From assembly GCF_033958435.1 (NCBI RefSeq), contig NC_134158.1, positions 6,591,837-6,655,836 on the forward strand: a stretch of DNA of 64,000 bases. The letters run 5' to 3'. This document shows positions 54,463-64,000 of this stretch, piece by piece. The notes under the pieces are model-generated. The model did not search any database and had not been told where the DNA came from. It saw nothing but the letters and a program-made list of their open reading frames with translations. Position 1 is the first letter of the stretch; every line of letters starts with the position of its first letter. The DNA is from Carettochelys insculpta. Its lineage: Eukaryota; Chordata; Testudines; Carettochelyidae. Position numbers and translations under genes: made by a program.

Positions 54463-54986
54463 TACAGTAAACTCTGTCTTAACTGGCATTCTATCATCCG
54501 GAACTCTCAAACAACCCACATTCTATCATCTGGAACTCTCAAACGACTGGCATTTTGACCATAAGTAATTTTTTCTTAGGTTTTCCATAAGTACAGTAGA
54601 GTGAAAGTAAATACAAATAAATACAGCAAATAAATTTGCAGTGAACAATACCACTGTTTTTGGTACATAAAACACTCTGCATACATTGTTGTTTGTTTAT
54701 TAATATCTAATCTTTGTTTTCTTGAGCGGTCAGCATTGCTAGGTGTACCTCTCTAATACCCAGAATATTTTAATATCTGGCAGCATCCAGATCCTGGGGC
54801 TGCCAGATTGAAAGAGTCACTGAGAGGTAGCCATGTTAGTCTGTATCTTCACAAAACAAAAAAGCACTCCTGTAGCACCTTAAAAACTAACAATATTATT
54901 TATTAGGTGGTGAGCTTTCATGGGACAGACCCACTTCTTCCAATCTGGAGAATAACTGATAACTGCTGGTATGAAACAGTTTACTA
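54463..54986. mobile_element. Tigger-like MITE, second copy, interrupted by a SINE
   Basis: Starts TACAGTAAACTCTGTC and ends near GAAACAGTTTACTAG; the body matches the 19156 copy. A SINE occupies about 54817-54945. Confidence 0.7.
54817..54945 (+). mobile_element. Single SINE inside a Tigger-like MITE
   Basis: GAGAGGTAGCCATGTTAGTC head to CCCACTTCTTCC. A further headless copy lies at 54227-54304. Confidence 0.78.
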
Positions 54987-55318
54987 GATCGGGCTTTCTA
55001 CTGCATGTAGCACTGTTGACTTCCAGCCCTGCCCTTGCAATGATGGCTAAATTGTCTGGGCCTCAGCAAAAGATGCAGGAGAGAGGCTGTCAGGGTCATG
55101 TGGTGGCCTCAGAGATGTGGGGCGGGGGTGGAGGTGTTGGGTGTTGTTTGAGTGTTCAGAGGCCCTGCTTCCTGTGGTTTCTGATGAGGAGGGGGTCAGA
55201 ACTGTTACTGAAGGTGAGAGTCCTGAGCTGCAGAGCCTGTGGGTCAGTTGGTAGTTACCTCTGTCCCTGCCGCTGAGGACCTGCCAAGGAGAACTCAGAG
55301 CCGGAACGAGCCTGGCCA

Positions 55319-55400
55319 ATGGAGAATGAAGAGGGGTACATGGCGTTGGACTTTCGTCAAAATAGGACACCAAGTCGGCTATGCCAAACCAGTATCCAAA
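55319..55400 (+). CDS. First coding exon of a hemITAM-like lectin receptor (rest not seen)
   Basis: ATG followed by 27 codons plus one base, ending at a consensus donor (CCAAA/GTAAGT). The peptide begins MENEEGYMALDFRQNRTPS. Acidic residues before G-Y-x-x-L form a hemITAM-like motif of the kind used by CLEC1B, CLEC7A, CLEC9A and, in related form, KLRF1, which signals through SYK. The motif position (residues 4-10), the phase-1 exit and the length (82 nt against 85 nt in the two other first exons here) fit the NK/dectin lectin family. It is too short to stand out as an ORF. I found no convincing membrane or CTLD exon between 55400 and 64000, so the gene may continue beyond the window or be a relic. 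The context of neighbouring lectins raises confidence; the small size limits it. Confidence 0.58.
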
Positions 55401-55444
55401 GTAAGTAACTTATTGTCTTCCTGGAATTGCCGTTACACACTATC

Positions 55445-55754
55445 CAGCAGTTCCCAAGCTGGAGTCTGCAGTACCTGGGTGGGCTTTGCAGAGGGTCCAT
55501 GAAAAAAAAAAAGAGAAATAAAAATTATCTCAGAAAATAAGTTTTAAATAAATTGCAAAGTTACAATCTATGATTATTTTTCAGTTAAATCTCTTCCAAC
55601 CATATTATCAATGGCTTTCCAAAAATCTATGTGGTGGTTTCGTTTTTTATTGAATGCCATGTACAGAGTGGCTAGAAATGGCTTTGATGGGGGTCTGCAA
55701 ACAGTTTGTGGGGTTATCGGGGGTCCACAGTAGGGAAAAGGTTGGGAACCACTG
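55445..55754. mobile_element. hAT-type MITE (CAGxGGTTCCCAA ends)
   Basis: CAGCAGTTCCCAA and TTGGGAACCACTG inverted ends with an AT-rich body, just downstream of the hemITAM-like exon. Confidence 0.6.
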
Positions 55755-55759
55755 AACTA

Positions 55760-56206
55760 GGCGTTTATATGCAACAAGAACAACTAAAGATCTAGACAAC
55801 AGGAGGTCTGAGGAAAGACTGAAAGAATCGGGTTTGTTTAGTTAAGAAAGGAGAAGACTGAGAGGAAAATACTAGTGGTTTTCAAACATCTGAAAGCAGG
55901 TTACAAGGAGGCAGGAGAAAAATTGATCTCCTTCGCCTCTGAGGACAGGACAAGGAGCAATGGGCTTAAAATTCAGCAAAGGAGGTTTAGGTTGGACATT
56001 AGGAAGAAGTTCCTAACTGTCAGAGTGGTTACACACTGGAATTGCCCAGGGAGGTTGTGGAATCCCCTTCACTGGAGATACTCAAGAGCAGGTTAGATAG
56101 ACATCTATCAGAGCTGGTCTGGATAATGTGTGGTCCTGCCCTGAGGGCAGTGCCCTGGACCCAATGACCTCTCGAGGTCCCTTCCAGTCCTAGGGTTCTA
56201 TGATCT
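55760..56206 (+). mobile_element. CR1 3' end
   Basis: SEDRTRSNGLKIQQ and [15 protein letters not shown] in one frame, then the CR1 3' UTR and CTATGATCT tail. Confidence 0.88.
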
Positions 56207-57611
56207 GCTGCTAGAAATTAGCCAGTCATCCAGTACCTGATAGAGAATTCTTCTCCTGTGGTATTCAGGAGTTCACTTGAGAGGCAGTTTAACAGTTTTG
56301 CAGCCGCTGGGCGGTACCGCTAGCTTGAGACATTTGCCTGGTGTAACTGTTGCCCTGTTCCCTTTCCCATGCCGCCCTAATCCATCCTGGATCCCTGGTA
56401 CACGGCTTCTTCACAATCTGCCTATATGCCGTCAGAGTCACCCCCAGTCTCAACTCTCAACTCCTTGATTCCAGAAGCTCTGATGAGCTCTTGTTCTCCC
56501 CATGCGACCTGCTTCCCTGCTGGCAGTTTGATTAAGTCATCAGAATGGAGGCCGGTTATCTGCATATGGGAACAACCTGGCAGAAAAAACAGCACCGGGC
56601 AGTGGGCTGGCTGCAGCAGGAAGACTGGGGGAGAAGATGGGGACATTACGGTGTCCTACTGGATTCATGGCAAGGGAGAATTGTGGTCTATTTACTCTGT
56701 TTTTCTCTGGTGTGCTTGGAGTCCATGCATCTCTCTGACACCCAAAATGTTTACAAGAAGGGAACTTACGGCACACAGACTAACTGGCTTGTCCAAGAGC
56801 ACACAGTAAATCTGTGGCAAAGGTGGGAATCAATGCTGGATTAACTGGGGCCCAGTTGCTCCAAGGCTCTGGGTTCTAGGGGGGCCCTGAGCTTGGTGTT
56901 GCTGGCAGGGGAAAGGCTGGCTGGGGACACAGCAGTGCTTCGGAGAGGATGACCTTTGTGTGCCAGGGCCCCAGACTACCTGAATGGGGCTTTGCTGGAA
57001 ATAGATCCAGAAGAATGTCCTTTCTCTCCAGTGCCGGATCACTTGAATGTGGAAGGAGTGAGGCCTTGTTCTCAGGTGTGCATCAAACCACATTTTTTTA
57101 GACACCAGTAGTGGCTTGTTTTTTGAACGTGCTGTCGTGCCATCTCAAAGAAGAGGAGGCCCCTTATTCCGGAGTAAACTGACAACGTATATGACTTCTG
57201 TCAATCTCTGGGTGGCAGCCCCTGCAGAGATCCCTTTTCCACATGCCTCCACTTTTCTGTGGGTGGAATCCTGCAGTCCAACGTTTTTCCAGCTGCCTTT
57301 GTCAATTACACCAGCTCGTCGGCCGGTTGCATTGCAAGGGAAGTCCGATGGGGATTGGAACCTGCCCAAGTTCTCTTTTGAGAGCCTCTGTGTTGCAGGG
57401 ACACAGAAGCAGAATGCTTTATTTTACCCTCAAGGTACACAGCGCTTGGAGAAGTGAATTTAAAATAACAGACTTATCCACAGCTTATCTTTTCCACAAG
57501 GCTCTGGCTACACTACAGGGTTTTTCAGAAATAACTTATTTCAACCTTCTGACATGGAAATAAGTGAAATCTGAGAAGAGTGTTCACACTGCCAGAGCAT
57601 TTCAAAATTGA
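56207..57611. other. No gene recognised
   Basis: Searched for membrane and CTLD exons following the hemITAM-like exon. A mildly hydrophobic frame near 56690 (RIVVYLLCFSLVCLES) is not bounded by convincing splice sites. Confidence 0.35.
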
Positions 57612-59690
57612 GCATTAAGAACATAAGAATGGCCACACCAAGTCAGACCAAAGGTCCATCCAGCCCAGTATCCTGTCTGTCATCAGTGGCCAGTTCCAGG
57701 GGCCCCAGAGGGATTGGACTGAACAGGCAATGAACAAGTGATCTCTCTCCTGCCATCCACTTCTAACTTCTGATAAGCAGAGGAGAGGGACACCATTCCT
57801 TGCCCATTCTGGCTCATAGCCATTAGTGGCCCTAACCTCCATGAATTTATCTAGCTCTTTTTTAAACCCTGTTACAGTCCTGGCCTTCACAGCCTCCTCT
57901 GGCGAGGAGTTCCACAGGTTGACAGTGCGCCATGTGAAGAACTTCCTTTTATTTGTTTTAAACCTGCTGCCCATTAATTTCATTTGGTGCCCTCTAGTTC
58001 TGATGTTATGGGAACAAGTAAATAATTTTTCCTTGTTCACTTTCTCCATACTGCTCTCAGAATTTTATATATCTCTGTCCTATCCCCCCTTAGTCTCCTC
58101 TTTTCTAAGATGAAAACTCCTAGTCTCTTTAATCTTTGTTCATGTGGGACCTGTTCCAAACCCTTCATCATTTTAGTTGCCCTTTTCTGAACTTTTTCTA
58201 ATGCCAATATATGTTTTTTGAGATGAAGTGATCATATCTGTATGCAGTATTCATGGTTTTATACCAGGCCAATAAGATATTTTCTGCCTTATTCTCAATC
58301 CCTTTTTAATGGTTCCTAACACGCTGTTTGCTCTTTTGACTGCCACTGCACACTGTGTGGATCTTTTCAGAGAACTGTCCATGATGACTCCAAGATCTCT
58401 TTCCTGATTAGCTGTAGCTAAATTAGCCCCCATCATACTGTATATATAGTTGAGGGATTTTTTTTTCCAATGCGCATTACTTTATATTTATCCATATTAA
58501 ATTTCATTTGCCGGTTTGTTGCCCAGTCACTCAGTTTTGTAAGATCTTTTTGAAATTCTTCACAGTCTGCTTTGGTCTTAACTATCTTGAGCAGTTTAGT
58601 GTCATCTGCAAACTTTGCCACCTCACAGTTTACCCCTTTGTCCAGATAATTTATGAATAAGTTGAATAGGATTGGTCCTAGGACCAACCCTTGGGAAACG
58701 CCACTAGTTATCCCTCTCCATTCTGAAAATTTACCATGTATTCCTGCCCTCTGTTTACTGCCTTTTAATCAGTTCTCAATCCATGAAAAGATCTTCCCTC
58801 TTATCCCATGACAACTTAATTTACATAAGAGCCTTTGGCGAGGGAGCTTGTCAAAGGTTTTCTGAAAATCCAAGTACACTACATCTACTGGATTCCCCTT
58901 ATCCACATGTTTGTTGACCCCTTCAAAGAACTCTAATAGTTTAATCATAGAATCATGGACTGCTAGGACTGGAAGGGACCTTGAGAGGTCATCGAGTCCA
59001 GCCCCCTGCCCTCCTGGCAGGACCAAGTACTGTCGAGACCATCCCTGATAGACATTTATCTAACCTGTTCTTAAATAGCTCCAGTGTGGGAGATTCCACA
59101 ACCTCCCTGGGCAATTTATTCCAGTGTTTAACCACTCTGACAGTTAGGGAGTTTTTCCTAATGTCCATCCTAAACCTCCCTTGCTGCAGTTTAAGCCCCT
59201 TGCTTCTTGTTCTATCTTCAGAGGCCAAGAAGAACAAATTTTCTCCCTCCTCCTTATGACACCCTTTTAGTTAGAAACCTTTATAGAAACCATGTTGACT
59301 TTCACCCAACAAATTATGTTCTTCTATGTGTCTGACAATTTTATTCTTTACTATGGCTTCAACTAATTTACCAGGTACCAATGTTAGACTTACTGGTCTG
59401 TAACTGCCAGGATCGCCTCTAGAGCCCTTTTTAAATATTGCTGTTGCCTTATCTATCTTCCAGCCATTGGGTACAGAAGCTGATTTAAAGGATAGCTTAC
59501 AAACCACAGTTAATAGTTCTGCAATTTGACACCTGCGTTCTTTCAGAACTCTTGGGTGAATGCCATCTGGTCCCAGTGGCTTGTTACTGTTAAGTTTATC
59601 AATCAGTTCCAAAACCTCCTTTAATGACACCTCACTCTTGAACAATTCCTCAGATTTGTCACCTAGAAATGTGTTCACATGAGAGAGACC
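57612..59690 (-). mobile_element. CR1 LINE, 3' half with reverse-transcriptase remnants
   Basis: Minus-strand coding pieces run in order: LNSNKPLGPDGIHPRVLKE and GSRGDPGSYRPVSL; then VDVVYLDFQKTFDKLP; then VLGPILFNLFINYLD and KFADDTKLL (catalytic FADD); then a C-terminal tail and a 3' UTR with the CAGTATCCTGTCTG block. Frames are broken. A second CR1 end is inserted at about 58943-59262. Confidence 0.9.
58943..59262 (-). mobile_element. CR1 3' end nested in the older CR1
   Basis: Carries AATCATAGAATCAT at its minus-strand 3' tip, and TLELFKNRLDKCLSGM and FRMDIRKNSLTVRVV in the minus frame. Sequence on either side is contiguous reverse transcriptase of the host CR1. Confidence 0.85.
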
Positions 59691-59971
59691 AATTTTGAAA
59701 TAGGAGCAATGACAAGATACCTTCCTGGAGACCAGTTAAGTGGTAATTAGTCTGTTTAGCACACACTGAGTCAATTTCAAAATCTGTCAGAGAAAGTTGT
59801 TCATTTTGATGGACTTACTATTTCACGTTAAATGCCCTGTTAGTCCAAAATAACAAGCTTTGCAGCGTGAACTCAAGGGGCTTTTTTTCCGCCAGAAAAA
59901 GAGACTTTTTCTGGGGGGAAAAAAGAAGCAGCGTAGACAAGCCCTGAGCCACTGTGATAGAAATGACTTAG

Positions 59972-60266
59972 GGTACGTCCTTCGCTACACAGCAGACTGA
60001 CCAGGTCAGGGTTGATCTCAGCTTCGATTTCACATGCCTAGTAGGGATGTGTGAAACTGAATTCTCTGGAGTCAGAAGTCAACCCCTACCCCCTCAATCT
60101 CATGAGGAGTAAGAGAAGTTGACAGGTGATTTTTCTCCCATGGGCCTCCCTCAGTGAGGATGGCCAGATAAGTCAAACCCAAATATGTTGATTCCAGCCA
60201 CACAATTGCTGTAGCTGCAATTGTGCCTCTATGATTGACTTTAAGGTCTAGTGTAGACCTGGCCTA
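59972..60266. mobile_element. MITE, same family as 13898
   Basis: GGGTACGTCCTTCGCTACAC start and TCTAGTGTAGACCTGGCC end, with shared internal blocks. Confidence 0.6.
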
Positions 60267-61129
60267 AGACACAATATAATAAACAAGAGTAATGAAGTGG
60301 GTGATGGGAAAGAAAGTATAGGAGGAACAACAATATGAAATCAAGAGACGGCATGTATAGGTTAATTAAAGTGTTGCAATGTATTTAGTACATTAATACA
60401 ACATGATTTGGTAGATACAGAGACCCTCCCTCTCAGGGTTGCCCTCTTATTTGAAAAGTCGAAGAGGGTAACCCTCTCTTCTCAGCACTGGCCAGAGAGT
60501 CCTGCTGCCCGAATTAAGATTCAGAAGGATTCTAAGCCTGGCTGTTGTGTTTGGGAAGATGTGCTTTAGCTGATCTTGTTTTACAGTGGGGAGCCGACAG
60601 CTTCCACGGTCACCAGGGCAAGGTGTGGAAGGGGGAACAGTCCACACCCTGGAAGGGGCAAGGCCTTGGGTATAAGGAGCAGAGCCTTGAATGAAAGGCT
60701 GGGGCTGGATCTAAGCACCACCGAGGCCACTGTGCCCTCCAACACAGCCCTCAGAGACACCTGGCATGGCATGAGGTGCTCTGGCCATGATTTAAAGGGT
60801 CTGGGGCTCCAGCTGCTTCCCCAACAGTAGTAGCAGGCCCTGGGGCAATTGTCCGACCCCTCTTCCCCATCCATCAGCAGACCTGGTTTTATCCTTCCTG
60901 CCTGGTTTGTTTAACAACCTCTTTTGATCTAGCTCTGCATTCACTCATGGCAATATCACCCAGGTGTGTTGAAGGATGTATGACATTCATAAAAACAATC
61001 CATATATTCCAAGTTCTCTGCAGCCTCCTTGGTTACGTGCAAAGAGATAAAAGCACGTGTGTTCGCTCTCCTTCCAGCAGTCTTATGGCTGAAGCACAGA
61101 ACTTGCAGTCAGGAGAAGCAGGTCCTAGT
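60267..61129. other. No gene recognised
   Basis: Includes a GC-rich patch at 60580-60880 resembling repetitive material. No lectin exon seen. Confidence 0.35.
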
Positions 61130-61215
61130 CATCAGAACAGCCATGCTAAGTCAGACCAAAGGTCCATCTAGCCCAGCGCCCTGACTTCCAAGAGTGGCCA
61201 ATGCCAAGTTGCTTC
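61130..61215 (-). mobile_element. CR1 3' UTR fragment, antisense
   Basis: GTCAGACCAAAGGTCCATCTAGCCCAG block, as in the longer CR1 at 57640. Confidence 0.7.
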
Positions 61216-61390
61216 CCTGTTTGTGTGTCTGTAAAATAAAGGTCTGGCCCCCACTTCCACCAGGTCTTTGAGGAGCAATTTATTTTTGTAAAGCTCTTTC
61301 AGATCCACAGATGGGATAAAAATGCTGAGATCAGTATTTAGGGTTTTGAAAAACTGAAGCATTCAGGGCTGTCATTAATCTACAAATAGT

Positions 61391-61521
61391 CACAGAGAAG
61401 TAGCCATGTTAGTCTGTATCTTAACAAAACAAACCCGCAGTCCTGTAGCACTTGAAAGACTAACAAAATGATTTACTGGGTGATGACCTTTCGTGGGACA
61501 GACTCACTTCATCAGATCTGG
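61391..61521 (+). mobile_element. Single SINE, sense
   Basis: CAGAGAAGTAGCCATGTTAG head to CACTTCATCAGATCTG. AAATAGT repeats at both edges (61384-61390, 61522-61528). Confidence 0.78.
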
Positions 61522-61824
61522 AAATAGTGCTGTACTGGAAATTCTACCAAGGGGCATGTGTCTGTAACCTTAACACTGTGTATCTCTCCTCATGGTGCAC
61601 CTTCTAACCTGGCTTGTGTCTTATAACAAATTATTAAAAGGGTTAGCAGAACATGTCTTTAGATTACCCATTTTAGGGCATAGGCCAGCACAGTGGAGGA
61701 GATAATGCTTCCGGAGTCTGCTTTAATAAACCACACAGGAAGTTTAGACACAGTAATGGCTCAAGTAGAAGGGCAATATGCCAAGGATTTCAGCAGGTTG
61801 TATGCCTCAGAACTTTAATATGCA

Positions 61825-63172
61825 TTAAGTAAGAAACAGTCAGCATGGGTATGTAAAGAATGTCAAACCAACCAAGAGCTTTCTTTGATAAGATAACGAG
61901 CCTAGGGGATAAGGGGCAAGTGGCAGATGTGATATATCTAGATTTCAGCAAGGCATTTGGTATAGTCTCCCATAAAGAACAAGCAGTCCTGTAGCACCTA
62001 AAAAACTAACAATTTTGTGTATTAGATTGTCTTTAAAGTGCTACAGGACAGCTTGTTTTCTTTGTTTTTTTGGAGGTTTTTTTTTTTTTCAAGCTACTGA
62101 CTAGCACAGCTACCCCTCTGAGGTGTAAACATGAATAAACTAGAGAAGTACATCCTCAATGGAGCTACTATAAGGCAGGTACATAACTGGTTGGATAGCT
62201 ATTCCCAGAGATTAGTTATCAATGGCACACTCATACTGGAAGGACCTAATGAGTGGGAATTTGCAGGAATCAGTTAGGGGACTGGTTCTGTTCAATAGCT
62301 TCATCAACAATTCAAATAATGGCATAGAGAGGACATGTATAAAGTTTGGGGATGATACCCAGCTGAGAGGGGTTGCCAGTGCTTTGTAAGGTAGGATTCT
62401 AATTCAACACAAACGGGAGGTAAATAGGACGAATCTCAATAAGGAAAAATGCAAAGAACTCCACTTAGTGAGGAACAATCAAAATGAGAAATGACGACCT
62501 GAGAAGAATTAAATGAGGAAGATAATCTAGTGCTCAGAGTAGACCACAAACTAAAGGTGAGTCAACAGTAGGACACTGGGTAAAAAAAAGCAAAAGTCAT
62601 TCTGGATGTATTAGCAGGAGCGTCATAAGCAAGACATGAGACGTGATCTTCTGCTCTGCTCTGTGCTGATTAGGCCTCAACTGTGTCCCGTTCTGAGCTC
62701 CGCATTTCAAGAGGGATATGGAGAAATTGGAGAAGATACAGAGAAGAGCAATAAAATGATTAAAGGTCTAGAGAACATGAGCTCTGAGGAAAGATCAAAG
62801 AAATTGTGTTTGTTTATTTGGAAAAGAGAAGAGAGAGAGGAGAAGAGATGAGCTTTCAAGTACCTAAACGTTGTTTCAAGGAGGGTGGGAAAATTATTCT
62901 CCTTAACCTCTGATGGTAGGACAAGAAGCTATGGGCTTAAACTGCAGCGAGTGAGGTTTAGGTTGGACATTAAGAAAAACTTCCTAACTGTCAGGGTCAT
63001 TAGGCACTGGAATAAATTGCCCAGGGAGGTTGTGGAATCTCCATCGCTGCTGACTTTTAAGAACAGGTCAGACAAAAACCAGTCAGGGATGGTCTAAGTG
63101 GTGCTTGATCCCAACATGAGTGCAGGGACTGGACTTAATCACCTCTCAATGTTCCTTCCCGTTCTAGGCTGT
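61825..63172 (+). mobile_element. CR1 LINE, 3' half, decayed
   Basis: VADVIYLDFSKAFG-type reverse transcriptase motif near 61930, the GLVLFNSFINN region near 62280, then the [22 protein letters not shown]-terminal block and a 3' end. A foldback SINE interrupts it at about 61976-62135. Confidence 0.85.
61976..62135. mobile_element. Foldback SINE unit inside CR1
   Basis: AAGCAGTCCTGTAGCACCTAA forward, then AAAGTGCTACAGGACAGCTTG reversed and CTAGCACAGCTACCCCTC. Confidence 0.7.
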
Positions 63173-63182
63173 GTCTACACAT

Positions 63183-63275
63183 GAATCATAGAATCATAGA
63201 ATCCTGGAGCTGGAGGAGACCTAAAAAAGCCATCGAGTCCAGCCCCCTGCCCTAAGCAGGACCAAACCCATCTGC
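63183..63275 (-). mobile_element. CR1 3' end, antisense
   Basis: AATCATAGAATCATAGAATCC tail, then CATCGAGTCCAGCCCCCTGCC. Confidence 0.8.
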
Positions 63276-63413
63276 TACTTCTTCCAGAAGCAGCGCGGTA
63301 ATAGCTATCCAGAAGATGCTAATGAGGTGCGGATGCAAATTTTCCGTGCCTCATTAGCATATTGGCATGTGGTTCAGAGTCCGGAAGAAGCTCTTCCAGA
63401 CTCCAAAGTATAG

Positions 63414-64000
63414 CCGCGTCTACACGTGCACGCTACTTCAAAGTAGCGGCACTAACTTCGAAATAGCGCCCGTCACGGCTACACGTGTTGGGCGCTATTT
63501 CGATGTTAACATTGATGTTAGGTGGCGAGACGTTGAAGCCGCTAACCCCATGATGGCGTGGGAATAGCGCCCTACTTCGAAGTTGAATGTCGAAGTAGGG
63601 CACGTGTAGACGATCCATGTCCCGCAACATCAAAATAGCGGGGTCCGCCATGGTGGCCATCAGCTGAGGGGTTGAGAGACGCTCTCTCTCCAGCCCCTGT
63701 GGGGCTCTATGGTCACCGTGTGCAGCAGCCCTTAGCCCAGGGCTTCTGGCTGCTGCTGCTGCAGCTGGGGATCCATGCTGCATGCACAGGGTCTGCAACC
63801 AGTTGTCGGCTCTGTGGATCTTGTGTTGTTTAGTGCAACTGTGTCTGGGAGGGGCCCTTTAAGGGAGCGGCTTGCTGTTGAGTCTGCCCTGTGACCCTGT
63901 CTGCAGCTGTGCCTGGCACCCTTATTTCGATGTGTGCTACTTTGGCGTGTAGACATTCCCTTGCAGCGCCTATTTCGATGTGGTGCTGTGCAATGTCGAT
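63414..64000. mobile_element. TTCGAA-rich MITE, second copy, cut by the window end
   Basis: Collinear with the copy at 15849, starting GCGTCTACACGTGCACGCTAC. The right end is outside the window. Confidence 0.78.

Noticed and set aside
56660..56740. Hydrophobic stretch RIVVYLLCFSLVCLES as membrane exon of the hemITAM-like gene
   Set aside because: No fitting acceptor/donor pair or phase, and the hydrophobic run is short.
1..64000. CRISPR arrays, bacterial operons or rRNA/tRNA genes
   Set aside because: Nothing of the sort is visible. tRNA-like sequence occurs only as SINE heads, and the DNA is clearly vertebrate nuclear.

Overview
Eukaryotic nuclear DNA, most likely from a turtle. Reasons: exons with GT/AG splice sites; many CR1 LINE 3' ends with the ATTCTATGATTC-type tail; tRNA-type SINEs carrying a 'gtagccgtgttagtctg' head, a type I associate with cryptodiran turtles; abundant TTCGAA-rich MITEs; pogo/Tigger- and hAT-like MITEs; and Ty3/gypsy elements of the Gmr1 type. 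A softshell turtle is possible, but that is only an impression from repeat composition.

The host genes form a small cluster of C-type-lectin-like receptor (CTLD) genes of the NK-receptor type. From left to right: (i) a minus-strand first exon with an ITIM (VVYADL) at 3602-3686; (ii) an apparently intact five-coding-exon, plus-strand type II membrane lectin of the CLEC2 type (coding exons from 27142 to 31075), preceded by a CpG-rich region in which about 0.58 kb of promoter/first-exon sequence is duplicated in tandem (about 25448-26612); (iii) a broken plus-strand lectin that keeps only its last two CTLD exons (45271-47186) and carries an in-frame TGA; (iv) a plus-strand first exon with a hemITAM-like EEGYMAL motif (55319-55400), whose later exons I could not find before the window ends. 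Inhibitory-type, activating-type and ligand-type members lie together, and a receptor-type exon lies divergently from a CLEC2-type gene. This recalls linked NKR-P1/CLEC2 pairs, including B-NK/B-lec in the chicken MHC.

Nearly everything else is transposon-derived. Two Gmr1-like gypsy elements lie between lectin (ii) and lectin (iii). The first (34500-38525) is a non-autonomous derivative with 5-bp target-site duplications. The second (38969-44860) is nearly full length. Its integrase lies upstream of reverse transcriptase, its gag has a SCAN-like capsid segment and a SAP-like start, and five in-frame stops break a single gag-pol frame. Other elements are a solo ERV-type LTR (32849-33615), three copies of another LTR family, a LINE inserted in one of those LTRs, nested CR1 LINEs, a CR1 ORF1 esterase remnant, and a possible GIY-YIG (Penelope-like) remnant.

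The most unusual repeat pattern is a set of nine inverted (foldback) SINE units. Six of them carry one target-site duplication around the whole palindrome, so each pair seems to have integrated as a unit. Assignments rest on reading by eye; no alignment or database search was run.
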